Source: CAYMJK01 sp043101635 (lineage in GTDB: Bacteria > Planctomycetota > Phycisphaerae > Phycisphaerales > UBA1924). Taken from it: a DNA stretch of 23,166 bases. The translations under genes and the position numbers were made by a program. The notes below the pieces were generated by a model. That model was given only the letters and a program-made list of their open reading frames with translations, was not told the origin of the DNA and did no database searches. Shown here one piece after another: positions 15,399 through 23,042 of the stretch (position 1 is its first letter; every line of letters begins with the position of its first letter). The stretch lies in the NCBI GenBank assembly GCA_043101635.1, contig JBICIE010000081.1, positions 1-23,166 of the forward strand. The letters are read 5' to 3'.

Positions 15399-16082
15399 AT
15401 GAACCTGAGCATGACGCTGGTGGCGGGATGTGTCGCGGCCTGCGGGGTGGGCGCGGCAGCGCAGACGACGCAGGTCGAGGACTTCGACGGCGGGACGTTC
15501 AGCAATCCGTTCTTCCAGCACGCGCTGGAGAGTGCGGGCTGCTGCTGGGAGTTCGATGACCGGCTGGCTGGCGGGGACTGGACGCTGCATCTGTTCGGCA
15601 ATGGGGACACGATTACGTTCGACACGGCGCCGGGGCAGCAGGTGAGCGAGTTCTCGCTGCTGATCTACGACACGCAGAGCGGGATCACGGGTCGGCCGGT
15701 GACGGGAGTGGAGGTCGTGGGCGCATCGGGCGATTCGGTGCTGCTTTCTGCCGCGGTCACCTTCGAGTGGGAACTGCTCAGCGCCACCAGCGACACGCCG
15801 GGGGGCGCCACGGGGCTGCCGATCGGACCGATCGTGGAGGTGTACACGTACGCGGGCAGCTCATCGGACGGGGCGTATTACGACCTGCTGCGGGCGGAGG
15901 TGGTCGATGGCGGCTGCTACGCCGACTGCGACGGCTCGGGGGCGCTGGACTTCTTCGACTTCCTGTGCTTTCAGAACGCGTTCGGCGCCGGGGCGCCGGA
16001 GGCGGACTGCGACGGGTCGGGCGCGCTGGACTTCTTTGATTTCCTGTGCTTCCAGAACGAGTTTGCGGCGGGCTGCTTCTGA
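15399..16082 (+). CDS. Secreted protein with a C-terminal Cys-containing (GC-type) dockerin domain
   Basis: 227 residues. A signal peptide (MNLSMTLVAGCVAACGVGAA, cleavage near AAAQ) is followed by a beta-rich domain of about 145 residues with no catalytic motif (DWTLHLFGNGDTITFDTAPG, FSLLIYDTQSG, VTFEWELLS), which could be a carbohydrate- or adhesion-type sandwich. Residues about 170-227 hold two near-identical calcium loops, DCDGSGALDFFDFLCFQN, each with conserved Cys, and the protein ends AAGCF. This is the dockerin-like tail typical of Phycisphaerales, thought to tether proteins at the surface. The start is ATG 15399 with AAAGGAG 5 bases upstream. It is convergent with the next gene. No matching cohesin lies in the window. 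Confidence 0.88.
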   Translation: MNLSMTLVAGCVAACGVGAAAQTTQVEDFDGGTFSNPFFQHALESAGCCWEFDDRLAGGDWTLHLFGNGDTITFDTAPGQQVSEFSLLIYDTQSGITGRPVTGVEVVGASGDSVLLSAAVTFEWELLSATSDTPGGATGLPIGPIVEVYTYAGSSSDGAYYDLLRAEVVDGGCYADCDGSGALDFFDFLCFQNAFGAGAPEADCDGSGALDFFDFLCFQNEFAAGCF

Positions 16083-16116
16083 GGCAGCGCTGATTGCGGA
16101 CCGAGCAACGCGCGCG

Positions 16117-16151
16117 CAAAAGAAGACCGGCGGCCTGTGCCGCCGGTCTTC
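16117..16151 (-). terminator. Strong hairpin terminator of the sorting-tail protein gene
   Basis: A perfect 12-base stem, GAAGACCGGCGG / CCGCCGGTCTTC (16122-16133 with 16140-16151), loop of 6. On the minus strand it is followed by TTTTG (TTCTTTT counting the stem end), so it serves the minus-strand gene. It may also halt transcripts of the convergent dockerin gene. Confidence 0.75.
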
Positions 16152-16175
16152 AGGGAACACTTGAGGAGTCGAGAT

Positions 16176-16952
16176 TCAGCGACGACGGCGGATGGCGGCC
16201 AGGCCGCCGAGGCCGAAGAGGGCCAGCGCGCCCGGCGTGGGCACACCCTGGATCACGAACGGGAGCTCATCGGGGTGGCCGCTGGCCTGGGTCACGGGGA
16301 CGAAGTCACCGCCACCGATGGACTGCACGGCGTTGCCGTCAGAGACGAACGGGGTCACCGGCGGGGCCCAGGGGCCGGAGGTGAGCGAGCCGGCGGAGGC
16401 CCAGGCGACCCAGTAGTCGCCAGCGCTGAGGCTCAGGCCGGGGGTGAGGACCTCGTTGGCGTAGATCGGACGGTTGGTGCCGCGCGGGCTGGTATCCGAG
16501 CTGCGGAAGATGCCGGTGAAGGTGCTGCTGGCGAGGCCGGAGTAGCTGGCGACGGGGCTGGAGGTGTCGCCGACCGGGCCGGCGTAGACCGTCATGCTCA
16601 CATCAGTGAACGAGGAGGCGGTGGGATCGCCGCCGGTCTGATAAGCGAAGAATGTGAACGAGTCGATCTGCCATCCGCCGGCGCCGACGCTGAAGTCGTC
16701 ACCGACGAAGTTGGTGGACGGGAGCTGATGGCCGTAGCCGAGGATGTTGTCATCCGGGCCGAGCACGGAGAAGCCGGGCTCGGTTTCCAGCGGGCCATTG
16801 TCCCAGAGGACGTTGTCGCTGGTGGACATGCCCTTGGAAACGACGGTAACGGGCGACGAGCCGCCAAAGCCGAGGTCTGCAACCTGCGCGCTGGCGGAGG
16901 TGGCGAGACCGGCAAGCGCGGCCACGCCGAGGACGAACGAAGTCCGAGGCAT
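16176..16952 (-). CDS. Secreted protein with PEP-CTERM-like sorting tail
   Basis: 258 residues. A signal peptide (RTSFVLGVAALAGLATSASAQ region, residues 1-23) is followed by a Ser/Thr/Gly-rich beta domain with no enzyme motif (DDFSVGAGGWQIDSFTFFAY, GDYWVAWASAGS). The C-terminal sorting signal reads PTPGALALFGLGGLAAIRRRR: a Pro-rich motif, one membrane helix and a basic end. In PEP-CTERM systems an exosortase in the membrane removes such tails; no exosortase gene is in the window. The start is ATG 16952 with GGAGGAG 8 bases upstream. A longer in-frame stretch upstream is rejected because it would bury the signal peptide. It has its own promoter and terminator. Confidence 0.87.
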   Translation of the reverse strand: MPRTSFVLGVAALAGLATSASAQVADLGFGGSSPVTVVSKGMSTSDNVLWDNGPLETEPGFSVLGPDDNILGYGHQLPSTNFVGDDFSVGAGGWQIDSFTFFAYQTGGDPTASSFTDVSMTVYAGPVGDTSSPVASYSGLASSTFTGIFRSSDTSPRGTNRPIYANEVLTPGLSLSAGDYWVAWASAGSLTSGPWAPPVTPFVSDGNAVQSIGGGDFVPVTQASGHPDELPFVIQGVPTPGALALFGLGGLAAIRRRR

Positions 16953-17031
16953 TTGGGGTTCTCCTCCCTTGTATGTCGCCAACCTCCCCTCGAACGACGA
17001 AGGAGCGGCCGGCACTTGTCTCTCCATGAGC

Positions 17032-17060
17032 AATGTATCAGGAATTGACAGAAGGTCAAT
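17032..17060 (-). promoter_or_regulatory. Promoter with inverted repeat upstream of the sorting-tail protein gene
   Basis: On the minus strand TTGACC (17054-17059), a 16-base spacer, and TACATT (17032-17037) preceded by TGA, an extended -10. An inverted repeat ATTGAC-AGAAG-GTCAAT (17044-17060) covers the -35 box and could be an operator. On the plus strand the same repeat offers a perfect TTGACA (17045-17050) toward the LACTB-like gene, but no matching -10 is seen. Confidence 0.5.
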
Positions 17061-17280
17061 AGACATTCGGTGTCTGATCGAGGACTTGTTGCGTGCGAGC
17101 GTGGGTTCGCGGAACTCTGGGCAAGTTGGCAAAGGCAGGCGAATCTCTGTCACGCGCCGGTCCCGGCTGAAATCGCTGGCGGCAAGGTCCGAGTAACCTG
17201 CGACGGGTGGGGCTCGGGACGCATCGAGCATGCCCGCGCGGCGTGTCGCGGCGCCAATGATCGGCCTGAACGGAGGACGC

Positions 17281-18729
17281 ATGCTGTCGACACTGGTCTG
17301 CCAGCAAGGAGGGCCGGCCCGCGGACGCGGCGCCGGGGTCACGCTGTTCGCCGCTGCTGCGGCGCTGTGGCTGGTGACCGGCGCGCTGGCGCGCCCGCAG
17401 GTGGCCGATCCGCGGTATGACGCGGCGATCGAGCTGTGCCGCGCGGCGGTGGGCCAGCTTCATCGCGAGTCGGGGGCGCCGTGCGTGCAGGTGGCGGTGG
17501 CGGTCGATGGCGAGATCGTGTGGTCGGAGGCGTTCGGCTGGGCCGACCTGGAGCTGCGGGCGCCGGCGACAGCGCGGACGAAGATCCGGATCGCGAGCGT
17601 CTCCAAGGCGCTGACGGGCACGCTGGCGGCGAAGCTGGCGTCGGAGAGCCGGCTCGACCTGGACGCCCCGGTGCAGCAGTACGTGGGCTTTCCGCAGAAG
17701 CAGGCGGTGATCACGTGCCGCATGCTGGCGGGGCACACCAGCGGCGTGCGGCACTACCGCGGGGGCGAGACGTCGAGCGTGCGGCGCTACGGATCGCTGG
17801 AGCAGGCGCTGACGATCTTCGCCGGCGATGCGCTGGAGCACGATCCCGGCGCCGACATGACGTACTCCACCTACGGGTACACGCTGCTGGGGGCTGCGAT
17901 CGAGGGGGCGACCGGGGCCGAGTTCGGGGCGCTGCTGCGCGAGGAGATCCTCGATCCGGCGGGCATGACATCCACGGTGGTCGACGACGCCTACGCCGTC
18001 GTGCCGGAGCGGGCCGCGTGCTATGAACTGGCCGGGCCGGGGCAGGTGCGCCGGGCGCGACCGACCGACCACAGCTACAAGATCCCCGGGGGCGGGCTGC
18101 TGTCGACGGCGGAGGATCTGGTGCGCTTCGGCTCGGCGATGCTGGCGCCGGGCGTCTTCAGCGAAGAGACCCTGGAGCTGGCGCTGACATCCTGCACGCT
18201 GAACGACGGACGGGCCACAGGCTACGGGCTGGGGTGGCGCGTGGCGCGGAGCGGCGCGGAGTTGATGAGCTTCGGCCATGGCGGCAGCCAGCCGGGCTCG
18301 CGCGCGTACCTGCACGTGGACGCCGACAGCGGCATCGTGGTGGCGGCGCTGTCCAATGCGACCGGGGCTCCGCTGAACCGCGGCGAGTGCGCGCTGATCG
18401 GCGAGGCTTTCAGGGCGACGGACCCGGCGACCAGCGACCCCGACATCGACGCGGTGGGCCGCTATGAAATGGCGTCGCGCGAGCATCCGGAGCGGACGGC
18501 AACGCTGGAGATCTGGCGCGCCGCCGGTGGCGATCTGCGAGGCGGGGCCGTCATCGAGGGGCGGATGATCGAGTTCGACGCCGTCGGCGTTGCCGCGGAC
18601 ACCGTCACGATGCTGGGGCTGGCGGGGAACCGCCTGATCCGCATTCGATTCTCCGTCGATGACGAGGCGATCTCCGGGGCGTTGACGGCCGGGGACGAGT
18701 CGGCGTTTGCCGGGCGGCGGCTGCCGTAA
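17281..18729 (+). CDS. Serine hydrolase of the class C beta-lactamase family, LACTB-like
   Basis: 482 residues with an N-terminal membrane or signal segment (about 20-38, VTLFAAAAALWLVTGALA), so periplasmic or membrane-tethered. Catalytic motifs: SVSK (Ser106, Lys109), YSTYGYTLL (195-203), and HGG (333-335). The middle motif has YST where true beta-lactamases and D,D-peptidases have YxN; human LACTB, a serine protease-like relative, also has YST. HTSGVRHY likewise resembles LACTB (SGIRHY). A role in peptide cleavage or peptidoglycan work is inferred, not antibiotic resistance. The final 130 residues form a separate beta-rich domain. The start is ATG 17281 with GGAGG 5 bases upstream. Confidence 0.88.
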   Translation: MLSTLVCQQGGPARGRGAGVTLFAAAAALWLVTGALARPQVADPRYDAAIELCRAAVGQLHRESGAPCVQVAVAVDGEIVWSEAFGWADLELRAPATARTKIRIASVSKALTGTLAAKLASESRLDLDAPVQQYVGFPQKQAVITCRMLAGHTSGVRHYRGGETSSVRRYGSLEQALTIFAGDALEHDPGADMTYSTYGYTLLGAAIEGATGAEFGALLREEILDPAGMTSTVVDDAYAVVPERAACYELAGPGQVRRARPTDHSYKIPGGGLLSTAEDLVRFGSAMLAPGVFSEETLELALTSCTLNDGRATGYGLGWRVARSGAELMSFGHGGSQPGSRAYLHVDADSGIVVAALSNATGAPLNRGECALIGEAFRATDPATSDPDIDAVGRYEMASREHPERTATLEIWRAAGGDLRGGAVIEGRMIEFDAVGVAADTVTMLGLAGNRLIRIRFSVDDEAISGALTAGDESAFAGRRLP

Positions 18730-18984
18730 GCGGGCTTGTGCCGCCATGTGCGCGATCGGGCGCAAGCAAGTCCGATCGGCCATGCCGTGCAGGCGCGATG
18801 GCGGGAGAGGTACGGCGCCGGACGCCTCTGGCCGCCGAGGCGGGCGTCCCTTCGCGTGCACGCGCGGCGGCGCGCCGGTCATACGCAATCTTCACACAAA
18901 GCCGACACCATCTACACGGCATGGAGCCGATTGAAGGGGACAATAGCCTGACGCGATCACGAACACCTCACGCGAGGGAGAGCT
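18730..18984. other. Intergenic region before the PHP-glycosyltransferase gene
   Basis: 255 bases without a gene-like frame. An imperfect hairpin (GGACGCCTC with GAGGCGGGCGTCC, about 18819-18850) follows the hydrolase gene without a T-run. TTCACA, 16 bases, TACACG (about 18890-18917) is a weak promoter candidate for the next gene. Confidence 0.3.
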
Positions 18985-21558
18985 ATGCGTGCCCACGCCC
19001 ATCGCGCGCCGATCGAAGTGGCCCCGGAGAGCAGATTCGAAGCCACCGGGGTTGTGCGCATGGACATGCATGTGCACTCGCGGGCCAGCGACAGGCCGGT
19101 GATCGGCGCGCTCGGGCGGCTGGGCTGCCCGGAGAGCTTCTCGGAGCCGGAGGCGGTCTATGACCGGGCCCGGGCCGAGGGGATGGGTCTGGTGACGCTG
19201 ACGGATCATGACACCATCGCGGGCGCGATGGAGCTGGTGGAGCGCGGGTTCGAGGGCGTGGTCGTCGGCGAGGAGGTCACGGTCTTCTTCCCGGAGGATG
19301 GGTGCAAGCTGCACGTGCTGCTGTGGGGGCTCTCGCCGGAGCAGCACGCCTTGATCGAGGAGAACCGGCTGCGGGAGGATGTGTACGCCTTCGCCGCCTG
19401 GGTCAGAACGGAGAAGCTGGCGCACGCGCTGGCGCATCCGCTGTACATCCAGAACCGGCGCCTGACGCCGTGGCATCTGGAGCGGGCAGCGCTGCTGTTC
19501 AAGGGCTTCGAGGTTCTCAACGGGGCGCACTGCGGGGCGCATCGGCGCACGCTGGAGGCGTGGCTTGCGTCGCTGACGCCGGGACGGGCGCTGGAACTGA
19601 TCGACCGGCACGGGATCGAGCCGCTCTGGGCCCGCATCTGGGAGAAGTCACTGACGGCGGGGAGCGATGATCACGCGCTGCTGAACGTCGGGCGCACGTG
19701 GACGGAGGTCGAGACCGACGATCCGCCTTCGCCCGAGGCGTTCCTCGGCGCGGTGATGGCCGGTCGGGGCGCGGCGGGCGGACAGGCGGGGCACAGCGCC
19801 CTGCTGGCGCACCAGTTGATGTCGGTGGGGCTGCACTGGTACAGCCGGCGGGCCCATCGCCGGCTGCGGCCATGCGGACGGCGGATCGGCAGCGCGGTGG
19901 CGGGTCTCGCCGGCGCCGCCGCTCCCAGGCCGCGGAAGCTCGCCCTGGCCGTGGATGTGGCGCGGAGCCGGGTGCGGCGGATGCGCCGGGGATCGAGCGG
20001 AGGCTCGCTGGCCCTGGGCGCGCTGCGTGACGCGATCGGGCCGGCGCTGGAGCGGCATCCGGAGATCGCGGCGGCCCTGCGCGGCGAGGGCGGGCCGCCG
20101 GCGATGGCCGACCACGAGCACATGGCCGCGTTCACCGATGACCTATGCGAGACGCTGTCGCGCACGCTGGCGGGCAGCGCGATCCAGCGGCTGCGCAAGG
20201 GCGACCGGAGCGGGCTGGTCGACGCCGCCATCGGCTACGGTTGGGTCCTGGCGGCGCAGGCGCCGCACATCTTCAGCCTCTTCCACCAGAACAAGGAGCG
20301 CCGGTTGCTGCGCGAGATCGAGAGCCAGTCGCCGGACGCCCCGGCCCGGCCCTTGAAGGTCATGCTGTTCACCGACACACTGGGTGATGTCAACGGCGTG
20401 TGCCGGTTCATCCAGAACATGGGCGAGCAGGCGGCGGCGGCGGGGCGGGATCTGAGGATCGTGACGTCGACGCGGCTGGAGGTTCCGGGCCGCCCGTACA
20501 TCCACAATCTCGATCCGATCTTCTCCACCAGCATGCCGCGGTACGAGAACCTGGAGCTTGCCCTGCCGCCTGTGGTGCGCATGCTGCGGCTGGCGGACCG
20601 GGAGCAGCCGGATGTGGTGCACATCTCGACGCCGGGCCCGGTGGGGATGTGCGGGATGGTCGCTGCCAAGATGCTGCGCGCTGCGGTCGTGGGCGTGTAC
20701 CACACGGACTTTCCGGCCTACGTAGATCACCTCTTCGGTGATGAGATGTACACGCACGCAACGTCACGCTTCATGAGCCACTTCTACCGGCAGTTCGAGA
20801 CCATCTTCTCGCGGTCGGCGGATTACATGGACTCGCTGGCCGGACTCGGCGTGGGGCGCGAGCGGCTGGTACGGCTGACGCCGGGGGTTGCACTCGATTC
20901 GTTCCGGCCGGACTACCGCGACTGCGGGATATGGGACGGCTACGGGCTGCAGCGTGACAGCGTGAAGGTTCTGTACGTCGGGCGCGTCAGCGTGGAGAAG
21001 AACCTTCCGCTGCTGACCCGGGCCTGGCCGGAGGCCCGCAAGGCCGCCGCGGCGCGCGGGGTCAGGGCGGCGCTGGTCGTGGTCGGCGATGGGCCGTACC
21101 GCGAGCAGATGCAGGAAGCCCTGCGCGGCGAGAGCGCCTGCTTCCTCGGCTTCCGCCACGGGGTGGAGTTGAGCCGGCTGTACGCCTCGAGCGACCTGTT
21201 CGTCTTTCCCTCGCTGACTGACACGCTCGGGCAGGTGGTGCTGGAGAGCCAGGCCAGCGGGCTGCCCGTGCTGGTGAGCGACAAGGGGGGGCCGAAGGAA
21301 GTGGTCGATGAGGACATCACCGGCTTCATCCTGCCGGGCGGACGCAGCGAACCCTGGGCTGACGCCATGGCGCGGCTTGCCATCGACGCCGCGCTGCGGA
21401 CGCGGATGGGGCGCTCGGCGGTGACACGCTCGGCCCGCTTCAGCCTTAAGGCGTGCTTCGAGCAGTTCTGGGAAGTGCACGAGCGGGCGGCGGAGTCGTC
21501 GGCGCCGGCGCCGAGACGGGCAGGGCGCCCGGCGCGGCCGGCCGCGGCGGCGTCGTGA
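18985..21558 (+). CDS. PHP-domain and GT4 glycosyltransferase fusion protein
   Basis: 857 residues. Residues 25-260 are a PHP metal-dependent phosphoesterase-type domain: HVHS (after MDM), TDHDT (73-77), HALAHPLY, and GSDDH (226-230). Residues about 265-450 form a basic then helical linker with no motif I know. Residues about 456-840 are a GT-B glycosyltransferase of family 4: DTLGDVNGVCRF, VVHISTPGPVGMCGM, VYHTDFPAYVDHLF, YVGRVSVEKNLPLL, and the donor-binding TDTLGQVVLESQASGLPVLVSD, where the usual first Glu of EX7E is Asp. It probably transfers a sugar from a nucleotide-sugar to a lipid or glycan; the PHP partner may hydrolyse a phosphate in the same pathway. The start is ATG 18985 with GGGAGA upstream. 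Confidence 0.88.
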   Translation: MRAHAHRAPIEVAPESRFEATGVVRMDMHVHSRASDRPVIGALGRLGCPESFSEPEAVYDRARAEGMGLVTLTDHDTIAGAMELVERGFEGVVVGEEVTVFFPEDGCKLHVLLWGLSPEQHALIEENRLREDVYAFAAWVRTEKLAHALAHPLYIQNRRLTPWHLERAALLFKGFEVLNGAHCGAHRRTLEAWLASLTPGRALELIDRHGIEPLWARIWEKSLTAGSDDHALLNVGRTWTEVETDDPPSPEAFLGAVMAGRGAAGGQAGHSALLAHQLMSVGLHWYSRRAHRRLRPCGRRIGSAVAGLAGAAAPRPRKLALAVDVARSRVRRMRRGSSGGSLALGALRDAIGPALERHPEIAAALRGEGGPPAMADHEHMAAFTDDLCETLSRTLAGSAIQRLRKGDRSGLVDAAIGYGWVLAAQAPHIFSLFHQNKERRLLREIESQSPDAPARPLKVMLFTDTLGDVNGVCRFIQNMGEQAAAAGRDLRIVTSTRLEVPGRPYIHNLDPIFSTSMPRYENLELALPPVVRMLRLADREQPDVVHISTPGPVGMCGMVAAKMLRAAVVGVYHTDFPAYVDHLFGDEMYTHATSRFMSHFYRQFETIFSRSADYMDSLAGLGVGRERLVRLTPGVALDSFRPDYRDCGIWDGYGLQRDSVKVLYVGRVSVEKNLPLLTRAWPEARKAAAARGVRAALVVVGDGPYREQMQEALRGESACFLGFRHGVELSRLYASSDLFVFPSLTDTLGQVVLESQASGLPVLVSDKGGPKEVVDEDITGFILPGGRSEPWADAMARLAIDAALRTRMGRSAVTRSARFSLKACFEQFWEVHERAAESSAPAPRRAGRPARPAAAAS

Positions 21559-21687
21559 GGGGTATCAGGCCCGAGGACCTGGGCAGGCATGGGCAGCAGG
21601 GGCCGGGCGGCGGCCGCCGGCGAGTGAAATCGGGGCGGAATCCCCTTGGCCCGGGGCGCGACACTTCGCGCCTGGCGCCTGATCTTG

Positions 21688-21696
21688 TGGTAGACT
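21688..21696 (+). promoter_or_regulatory. Extended -10 promoter of the tandem sorting-tail genes
   Basis: TGGTAGACT is a TGn extended -10 with the same TAGACT hexamer seen before the UbiB-like gene; the -35 region is poor. It lies 28 bases before the ATG at 21725, whose Shine-Dalgarno sequence is AAAGGAGG. Confidence 0.42.
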
Positions 21697-21724
21697 GACA
21701 GCGGGCCACCGGAAAGGAGGCGGT

Positions 21725-22909
21725 ATGCCTTCCAAGTTTGGCCGTGCGCCCGCGCTGGCGACCTGCATCCTCTGCGGGGCCATTGGCGGCACTGTCCTGC
21801 CGGCCCCCACCCACGCTCTTGCCCAGTCGGACACCGGACTGTTCTTCGAGGCGCCGGCGGCGCTGTCGCCCGCGCAGCCGTCGATCACGGTGCGGCTGTG
21901 GGCGGAGTTTCCGGCGGCGGATTACGCATTCGCCAGCGCGCAGTTCGACGTGCTGGCGAGCGAACCGGGGTGGAGCGATCCAACATTGCTCTGGATGGGG
22001 CCGGTGGCCACCACGCCGGGCGCCATTCGCGGGGCTGATGTGCTCGGCGTCCACGTCTGGCAACTCCACTTCCCCAGCGGCGTCCTGGCGGACCCGACGA
22101 ATCCGATCGAGGTGTGGAAAGCCCAATTCACGATCACTGACTTTGCGCCGCGCACGATCCAATTGTCCACCGTGGCCGAGATGTTCAGGGTGTACCCGGA
22201 CAAGGGCAGTTCCGAGTCGGAGCAGCGCGCTTCGCACGAGGCGTTGCACGAGATCCGGGTGATCCCGGCGCCGGGGGCGCTGGGGCTGGGCGGGGTCCTT
22301 GGCCTGTGCGCTGTGCGGCGGCGCCGGGCAGCGCGGGTGGTGGGCGCTGTCGTCGCGGGAGCGCTTGCCGGCGGCGCATCTGCGCAGCGCGACAACGGGT
22401 TCATACTCGAAGCGCCGGCGGAGGTGGGGCCAGGGAGCGGGCGGTTCGAGGTCCGGCTGCTGGCGGAGTTCGATGGCCGAGCGTACGACTCGTTTGCCGG
22501 GGCACGCCTCGATGTGCGCGCCAGCGAAGCGGGATGGAGCGATCCCGAACTGATCCTGCTGGGGGCAGGGACAACGCCCGGCGAGATCACGGGACCGGAC
22601 ATCCGCGGTCTGATTGTGGGTCAGAACTGGTGGGGGCTCGACCCCGACCCCACGAACCCGATCGCGGCGTGGAAGGCGACGTTCACCATCACCGACTTCA
22701 CGCCGCGGACACTCCGTATCGAGACGGTGACATCCGCGTTCGCCGTGTATGTCGAATACACGTACCCCTCTCCCCCGCCCGTGGCGTACCCGCCCTTTCA
22801 CGAGGCGACGCGCGAGATCCGGGTGATCCCGGCGCCGGGGGCGCTGGGGGTGGGCGGGCTCGTGGGGCTCGGCGCGCTGCGCCGCCGGCAGAACAGGGGG
22901 CCGCGATGA
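21725..22909 (+). CDS. Fused tandem pair of secreted proteins, each with a PEP-CTERM-like tail
   Basis: 394 residues formed of two copies of one protein. Copy 1 (1-201): signal peptide ending ALAQ, a beta domain (SDTGLFFEAPAALSPAQPS, GWSDPTLLW, DPTNPIEVWKAQFTITDFAP), and the tail VIPAPGALGLGGVLGL + CAVRRRR (179-201). Copy 2 starts at once with a signal-peptide-like stretch (VVGAVVAGALAGGASAQ, 205-221), then the same domain (GWSDPELILL, DPTNPIAAWKATFTITDF) and the tail VIPAPGALGVGGLVGLGA + LRRRQ (367 on). The tails lie exactly 188 codons apart. A stop codon seems to have been lost, or copy 2 starts independently at GTG 22337 or 22340. The function of the domain is unknown. It overlaps copy 3 as ATGA. 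Confidence 0.85.
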   Translation: MPSKFGRAPALATCILCGAIGGTVLPAPTHALAQSDTGLFFEAPAALSPAQPSITVRLWAEFPAADYAFASAQFDVLASEPGWSDPTLLWMGPVATTPGAIRGADVLGVHVWQLHFPSGVLADPTNPIEVWKAQFTITDFAPRTIQLSTVAEMFRVYPDKGSSESEQRASHEALHEIRVIPAPGALGLGGVLGLCAVRRRRAARVVGAVVAGALAGGASAQRDNGFILEAPAEVGPGSGRFEVRLLAEFDGRAYDSFAGARLDVRASEAGWSDPELILLGAGTTPGEITGPDIRGLIVGQNWWGLDPDPTNPIAAWKATFTITDFTPRTLRIETVTSAFAVYVEYTYPSPPPVAYPPFHEATREIRVIPAPGALGVGGLVGLGALRRRQNRGPR

Positions 22910-23042
22910 AACGGATGATTGCGATCGCCCTCGCGCTGGGGACTGTCCCGCCCGTCCTTGCCCAGTCGGACACCGGGCTGTTCTTCAAAGCGCCGACGAC
23001 GCTGTCGCCCGCGCAGCCGTCGATCACGGTGCACCTGTGGGC
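21818..23042. repeat. Tandem duplication: three diverged units of the same gene
   Basis: Direct repeats seen in the DNA: 21818-21903 and 22957-23042 are nearly the same, coding QSDTGLFF.AP..LSPAQPS; 24 of 29 residues agree (QSDTGLFF to the Phe after LWA). The tail-coding stretches from 22250 and from 22814 are the same over about 36 bases. Copy 1 resembles copy 3 at the N-terminus more than copy 2, which suggests a mosaic history or gene conversion. Confidence 0.8.

Noticed and set aside
16122..16151. Second copy of the icd palindrome
   Set aside because: It contains GGCCTGTGCC, similar to part of the icd repeat, but the stem and loop differ and it fits a terminator.
16137..17048. Plus-strand frame opposite the sorting-tail protein gene
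   Set aside because: It begins inside the terminator hairpin and reads as Gly/Glu/Ala shadow text.
17281..18729. Antibiotic-resistance beta-lactamase
   Set aside because: It lacks the YxN motif and is closer to LACTB by eye; no resistance context is present.
17056..18888. Minus-strand open frame of 610 codons opposite the LACTB-like gene
   Set aside because: Longer than the real gene but Arg/His/Pro-rich without motifs, while the plus strand has SVSK, YST and HGG in order.
21446..22801. Minus-strand frame of 451 codons opposite the tandem secreted genes
   Set aside because: No signal peptide, no motif, and it spans an intergenic promoter; the plus-strand frame has two full tails and signal peptides.
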